From Cokeromyces recurvatus (Eukaryota > Mucoromycota > Mucoromycetes > Mucorales > Mucoraceae): a DNA stretch of 64,000 nucleotides. The number at the start of each line of letters is the position of its first letter. The first letter of the stretch is position 1. This document shows positions 59,398 through 64,000 of this stretch, piece after piece. Below the pieces are notes generated by a model. That model saw nothing but the letters and a program-made list of their open reading frames with translations. It made no database searches and had not been told where the DNA came from. The stretch lies in assembly GCF_025118155.1 (NCBI RefSeq), contig NW_026251390.1, positions 992,001-1,056,000 of the forward strand. Reading direction: 5' to 3'. A program made the position numbers and the translations under genes.

Positions 59398-60743
59398 ATG
59401 AGTACATACTTTTTTTATGAAGATGGTCAGGGAAATATTTGTGATGAAAATGGGCGCGATGCGATGAAATACGAAGAAGAGATTAACCCCTTCCATCTAA
59501 AAACGTTAACTCGTCTTTGACTTTACTGCGAGAAGCAAAATACAGAGCAGAAGGACACTGAGATGGAAGCCTTAGATGCTGAGATGGAGGAGATTGCCAC
59601 TAACGTAAAGATCAATAGGGGTAGGAGCTATAACAACTACACCAATGATCAGAAACTGCTTTTTGTCTATTACAATAGGATTAGGTAGTTCAATGCTGCC
59701 AGATTTGGTAGATTAGCAGGCGGTGTTGTTGAAAGAACTGCACAGAAATGGGCTAGGAGACTGAAAGAGGATAAAGATTGGAATATCTTCGAAAAAAACA
59801 AACCAATAAAATCAATAAATTAGCAGGCCAGCTTGATGAGAAGCATAAGATTCACCTTTTAAATTTTTATGACAGTAATCCTCAAGCCAGGGTTGTGGAT
59901 GCAGTTTGTTCACTTACTGAAAAATTCAAATCATTCACACTGAAAGAATCAAGTGTGAGAAGTTTCCTCAAAACAGAATGCAACCTTTCATTCAAAAAAA
60001 AAATCACTCGTCATCCAGCTCCCAGAAACGATTCAACCAAAATTGCAAACCGCATAGCGTGGGGTTGAGAAGTGGAGCAAAACAGATATGGATTACCTTG
60101 AAAACTGTGTTTTTGTCGATGAATCAGCCTTCGATATTAACATGAGACCTCCAGGAGGATGGTCTATTAAGGGCACACCAGCTATTGTAATCACTCCTAC
60201 CATCAGAGCAGTATCACACACAGTTTTGGGTGCAATCTTGGCGAAGTATTTCGTGTCAATGGAACTTCGAAATCCTCAGGAACACATATTCAAAAGGCTA
60301 AAAATCGATTCTGGTAATCGCAAAAGAAAAGCACTATCAAAACCAAAGAAGTCTGCCTCCAAGGGAACTGTCACTGGCCATTATATGAATTTTATTCAGA
60401 AAACAATGCATGAAATGGATTGCATTCCGGAAATGAAAGGATATTATGTAGTTATTGATAATGCACCAATCCATACATCTAATGAGATTGATACTATGGT
60501 GACAGAGAGAGGATATAAGTGCATTTATCTCCCTCCTTATTCCCCTGAGCTTAATCCTATTCTATTGAGCAATTTTGGTCCATAGTTAAAAATAAGGTCA
60601 AACGTAGTCAATTTCAAACCAAAGAGGACTTATCAACAAGAATAACTGAGGCTTGCAATAATGTTCCTCCAGAACATCTTCGAGCATTTGTACAACATTC
60701 GGTAAACATATTTAAAGATTGCTTAAAAGGCAATCCTATCTAA
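59398..60743 (+). pseudogene. Tc1/mariner-type transposase, DD34E, broken
   Basis: Relic of a Tc1-like transposase, better preserved than the copy at 13 kb. It starts MSTYFFYEDGQGN and continues through the helix-turn-helix part (FGRLAGGVVERTAQKWARRL, then HLLNFYDSNPQAR). The catalytic core follows: first Asp in CVFVDESAFDINM, second Asp in YVVIDNAPIHTS, then CIYLPPYSPELNPI and the third acid in EQFWSIVKNKVKR, 34 residues after the second (DD34E). Lesions: stops near 59517 and 59683, a frame change near 59795, one extra base near 60065 and a 5-bp tandem duplication (CTATT) at about 60565 directly before the catalytic Glu. The frame ends at TAA 60741-60743. Confidence 0.88.
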
Positions 60744-60790
60744 TAAAATGTCACAAAAAACTGTAAAAAATATCTACTGAGGATCGAAAA

Positions 60791-60865
60791 CTGCCTTTTG
60801 AGAAAATTGTAACCGCCCTTTGAGAAAACAGTAGCTGCCCTTTTATTTAAAAAATCGCCCTTTAG
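60791..60865. repeat. Subterminal tandem repeats next to the transposase relic
   Basis: About three 22-bp units beginning CTGCCTTTTGAGAAAA, CCGCCCTTTGAGAAAA and CTGCCCTTTTATTTAA. The reverse complement TTTTCTCAAAAGGCGG occurs at 59331-59346, so these are probably transposase-binding subterminal repeats of the element. I could not fix the outer ends. Confidence 0.6.
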
Positions 60866-61216
60866 TGTTACGCTAACCGTATTTTAAATATATGACTCAA
60901 ATGGCCGTCTGACCCAATTTAAAAGGTAAACATACTGAAAACATTGCTGAGTAGTGCTTCAGCAATTATCGCAACAAATCAACATGATTCGACATGACAT
61001 GAAATATGTGCTTCAATTACTACTAGTATCGTTTGTATATTCTTTGTTTAAGTTATATGCCGCCGCCCCTCCCCCCCTTTTTTTTTCCCCATCATTTCCT
61101 CTCTTTACGTCTTCTCTTCTACTTGAAAGCATTTTTTTTTGTCAACACTCTCTACATGCTAAACCATTTCCACAAGAAAAAAAAACGATTTTTAACGTAA
61201 AAAAAAAATTAGTAAT
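60866..61216. other. Intergenic
   Basis: A C-rich run (CCCCTCCCCCCC near 61068) and A/T runs. No gene was seen. Confidence 0.5.
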
Positions 61217-62289
61217 TTAAATTAAAGTTATATAGATGTAATGAATAATCAAAGAAAGAAGATAAAAAATGGGGATGTAAAAGATTAAATAAATCAAATA
61301 AGCATAACATTCTCTAAATGTATGTTTTAACTTGATAGGTACCGCCACAGTCTTGATTAGTTTATCTTCCTCTTCAGGTAATTTACCATAATTATTAAAG
61401 TAGATGAGTCTTTTATCTTTCTCTGCCCATAACTGTAATAGCCATTGTGAAAATTCTTCAGTCTCTTTGGGTAGCAAATCAAGGCGATAACGACGTACAA
61501 AGATATGGATTTTATGAGGCCCATTTCCTTCACAGAAAATACGTTTTACTGTCATCACATCTTCAGGATTCTTGCCAGTTTCAATACCAGGATATGCAAT
61601 TGTAAGATCATATAACCATTTTACGCTATTACCTAATGTTTCCTTACAAAGTAATAATCCAGTTGTTCTAGGTAAAAGAGAATATTTGAAATCTTCCTAT
61701 TGCATATATTAATTTAAAGTGCTTATTTAAATTGCTATACGTGTTTACCATGTTAAGTCTAGCTGCATAATTTTTTGACTTTTCACGTGTATTGTCAGAA
61801 ATAACTAAAAATATGTGCATTAAAAAATAATACTGTATATGCATAAATATTTATACGTATTTAAATTAATATCTACCTGTGCCTTCTGGAAATAATACAA
61901 GCCACATAGGTCTATCTCTCTCCTTAGTCTTTAAAAGATTATTAACAATATTATCTTTATCATGTTCAAGTCTACGCCTTAAAAAGATAAATTCAAAGAA
62001 TTTCATTCCCTAAAGAAATCCTAATCTTAGAAAAAGAAAAAAAAAGGGGGGGGAGAGGTAAAGAAGGGAAATAATTTACCCTACACATAAAAAAGAAGAA
62101 AAGAGCTTAAATATACTGCTCTACTATAACAATAATATAAACTTACATGCCATAAATAGGGATCTGACTTAAACTATGTTTAAGCATAATCTTTAAAGCA
62201 CCATGTGCTTTTGATAAATAAGCTAAAAACCAGATATAAATCCAGTCCGCATAAATCTATTGTACAATTAAATATACAATAATAGTACT

Positions 62290-62331
<42 letters not shown>

Positions 62332-62702
62332 TTTACCTGATGATTTGCAATCATTATTAATTTATCGGGAAAAGATACTCCGTTCACTTGCCCATTCTTA
62401 TCAAAAGTTAACAATCTTTCTATTTTCTCTTCATAGTCATCGTTGTCATCAATTACACTATCATCCATAACAACGCTGTTATCAAATGAGATAATTAGCT
62501 CTCCAGGAGCAAATAGCTTCATGACTTGAAAAAGATTTTGAGACCAAAATCTCATGATGCTGGCATGGTAGGCATAATAAAGATTTTTAGAAAACGGTTT
62601 AATGAATAAAGAAAGCCATTGTGTGGCTACAACGCATGATGTATGACCCCATAAGAAAATGCTACAAAGTAGACCATTTATAACAATTCTAACTGATTCC
62701 AT
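61217..62702 (-). CDS. LPLAT-family acyltransferase (AGPAT/LCLAT1/CST26-like)
   Basis: Membrane acyltransferase for lysophospholipids or lysophosphatidic acid. Multi-exon gene from ATG 62702 to a stop at 61217. The HxxxxD-type catalytic motif appears as NHQIYADW, with His and Asp spaced correctly once the first intron is removed. Block II is FIFLRRRLEHDKDN, block III is WLVLFPEGT, and block IV is in RTTGLLLC. An N-terminal hydrophobic segment (VINGLLCSIFLWGHTSCVVA) and two C-terminal membrane segments (YLIYLIFYIPIFYLLSLIIH) frame the domain, as in the AGPAT5/LCLAT1/yeast Cst26 group. A long acidic insertion (VVMDDSVIDDNDDYEEK) lies before the NHQ motif. Intron 1 begins next to a poly-A run of about 40 nt. 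Exact substrate unknown. Confidence 0.88.
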
Positions 62703-63107
62703 GTTACTTGTAATGGAAACAATAACGGAAAAAAAAAAAAAAGGCAAAAATATTTATGAGCTTAAAAGTGACAATAAGATGTTCGACTAAAACTGTCACA
62801 AATTCTACAAAAAAGGAATGTTTATTACAATTTTTTATGATTCCATGTTCAAAGTTTTAAGTTGAAATTTCATGTATAAGTAAACAAAATTTCGTATCAA
62901 TAAAGACCTGTATTATTAGTTGTTGTTTTTTAAAAAAAAATACAATTATCGTATTTAATTTTAGTAATAGACACAAAGAATCTCTTATTTTTTAAAAAAA
63001 AAAAAAAAAGGTCTGCTATCTTTTCTTTATATATTGTGACTGCAAAAATAAAAAATAAAATAAAATAAAAACACAGTATTCCTTTTTTTTTAAGCCATAG
63101 ATCAATA
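62703..63107. other. Divergent intergenic region
   Basis: 405 bp between the acyltransferase (-) and TMA16 (+) start codons. A/T runs only. Confidence 0.5.
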
Positions 63108-63839
63108 ATGGTAATTAACAATCATTTGATCAGCACAAAATCGAAATATTTATCTCTCGTTCTTTTTTGTTTTAGGGAAACAGAAAAATCACATTAAAGA
63201 CAATCAAAAATCGAGATTCAATTCATCCTTATTCTCGAAAAGCACATCAATTATCTCGAGTTTATCAGCGTAGAGAAAAATTAGCACAACAAGAAAAGAA
63301 AAAACAAAATAATCCGATAGGTAAGATATAGATACATGTAAATATATATATATATCGTTTTAATTATCAATAATGACTAGGTGAAAGATGGCTTTGGTTT
63401 AGAGAAGCATTTGGAGAAGAGAAATCAGCAGCAACAAAGGCTGAGATGCATCAATTAATAGAACTTTATCTTCAACGTCATGATGAAGAAATTGAACACT
63501 TAGAACAAGAACGACATAGAGGACATAAAAAACCAAAGAGCTCACGACAAGAATTATTAGAGTCAATAAGAGATAGTGAGAAAAATGAATATATATCCGG
63601 CATGGGTAAGTAGAAGTAGTGTTAAAAAGATAGTATAAAAGACTAATTGACTTATTTTATTAGAATTACCTGATATGACAAATGGTAAACTGTTAAAGTT
63701 ATTACGGGAATGGAATGGAGATAAAAACGGTATGAGTCGTATTGCTACTATTCGGATTTATAAACCAGAAGAAACGAAAGAGCAGCAAGAGACATCAACA
63801 TCTAATAAGAATAGCAAAAAGGATATGATGGAATTATAA
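63108..63839 (+). CDS. TMA16: Translation machinery-associated protein 16
   Basis: TMA16-family protein, found with nascent 60S ribosomal particles. Four exons: 63108..63110 (the ATG alone), 63176..63320, 63381..63605 and 63664..63839, all in phase, giving 182 aa. The family signature IHPYSRKAHQLSRVYQRREK is followed by GERWLWFREAFG, LIELYLQRHDEEIEHLEQER, a basic linker and ELPDMTNGKLLKLLREWNGD. An intron directly after the initiator ATG is unusual, but no other in-frame ATG precedes the conserved region and the GTAATT...TTTTAG pair is good. If that exon were wrong, the true start would lie further upstream. Confidence 0.88.
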
Positions 63840-64000
63840 TAAAGTTGTCTTATTTTATTAAAGTTGAGAAATTGAGTCAAGTTAAAGTTTCTCTCTCTGT
63901 TATAGATATACCTTATAATTTAATTTGGAACAAAGTATAGATTCAACCTAAGCTAATGGTAATAAGTAAAATGTACATTTTTTTGAGAACGATACACTGC

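Overview
This is AT-rich eukaryotic nuclear DNA, almost certainly from a Mucoromycota (Mucorales-like) fungus. Most protein genes are split by short GT-AG introns (about 42-95 nt, a few longer). The coding content is typical of these fungi: a Zn(II)2Cys6 regulator, a Pcl-type cyclin, an SKT5-like Sel1 protein, a cytosolic ribosomal protein with an intron after codon 4, RTT106, TMA16 and O-acetylhomoserine sulfhydrylase. A/T homopolymer runs occur in nearly every intergenic gap and many introns. I cannot name the species. I worked out exon junctions by hand from reading frame and GT-AG signals; most were checked for phase, but counts inside long homopolymers may be off by a base.

Layout. 0.5-18.7 kb: possible small gene (-), Pcl-type cyclin (-), Zn2Cys6 factor (+), cytochrome P450 (-), small Cys-rich gene (+), Sel1 protein (-), a Tc1/mariner relic (+), a degenerate unidentified fragment, and a SAM methyltransferase (-). 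18.7-22.4 kb is a gene desert with two very long T tracts. 22.4-30.3 kb: MIT-domain Atg38/NRBF2-like protein (-), mitochondrial PPR protein (+), then a 2.3-kb TA-flanked inverted-repeat element carrying a decayed Fanzor (eukaryotic TnpB-like) nuclease gene, inserted 165 bp before the start codon of ribosomal protein S11/uS17 (+).

30.6-54.9 kb is dense housekeeping DNA: a 2,623-residue spectraplakin-like protein with a GAS2 domain (+), glyoxalase II (-), F-box protein (-), RNA polymerase subunit RPB12 (-) divergent from eIF2B-beta (+), mitochondrial-type 2-Cys peroxiredoxin (-), DHHC palmitoyltransferase (-), O-acetylhomoserine sulfhydrylase (-), RPA1 (-), a HIT zinc-finger protein with an apparent frameshift (-) and RTT106 (-). 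55-61 kb is repeat and transposon territory: TACG palindromes, a PD-(D/E)XK-like nuclease gene and a second Tc1/mariner relic of the same family as the one at 13 kb. The window ends with an LPLAT-family acyltransferase (-) and TMA16 (+).

The most interesting object is the Fanzor element at 27.0-29.3 kb. It has RuvC-I and RuvC-III/zinc-ribbon signatures, imperfect terminal inverted repeats next to TA dinucleotides, and a GC-rich hairpin at the 3' end of the reading frame, where TnpB-type guide RNAs arise. It is broken by nonsense codons and frame changes.
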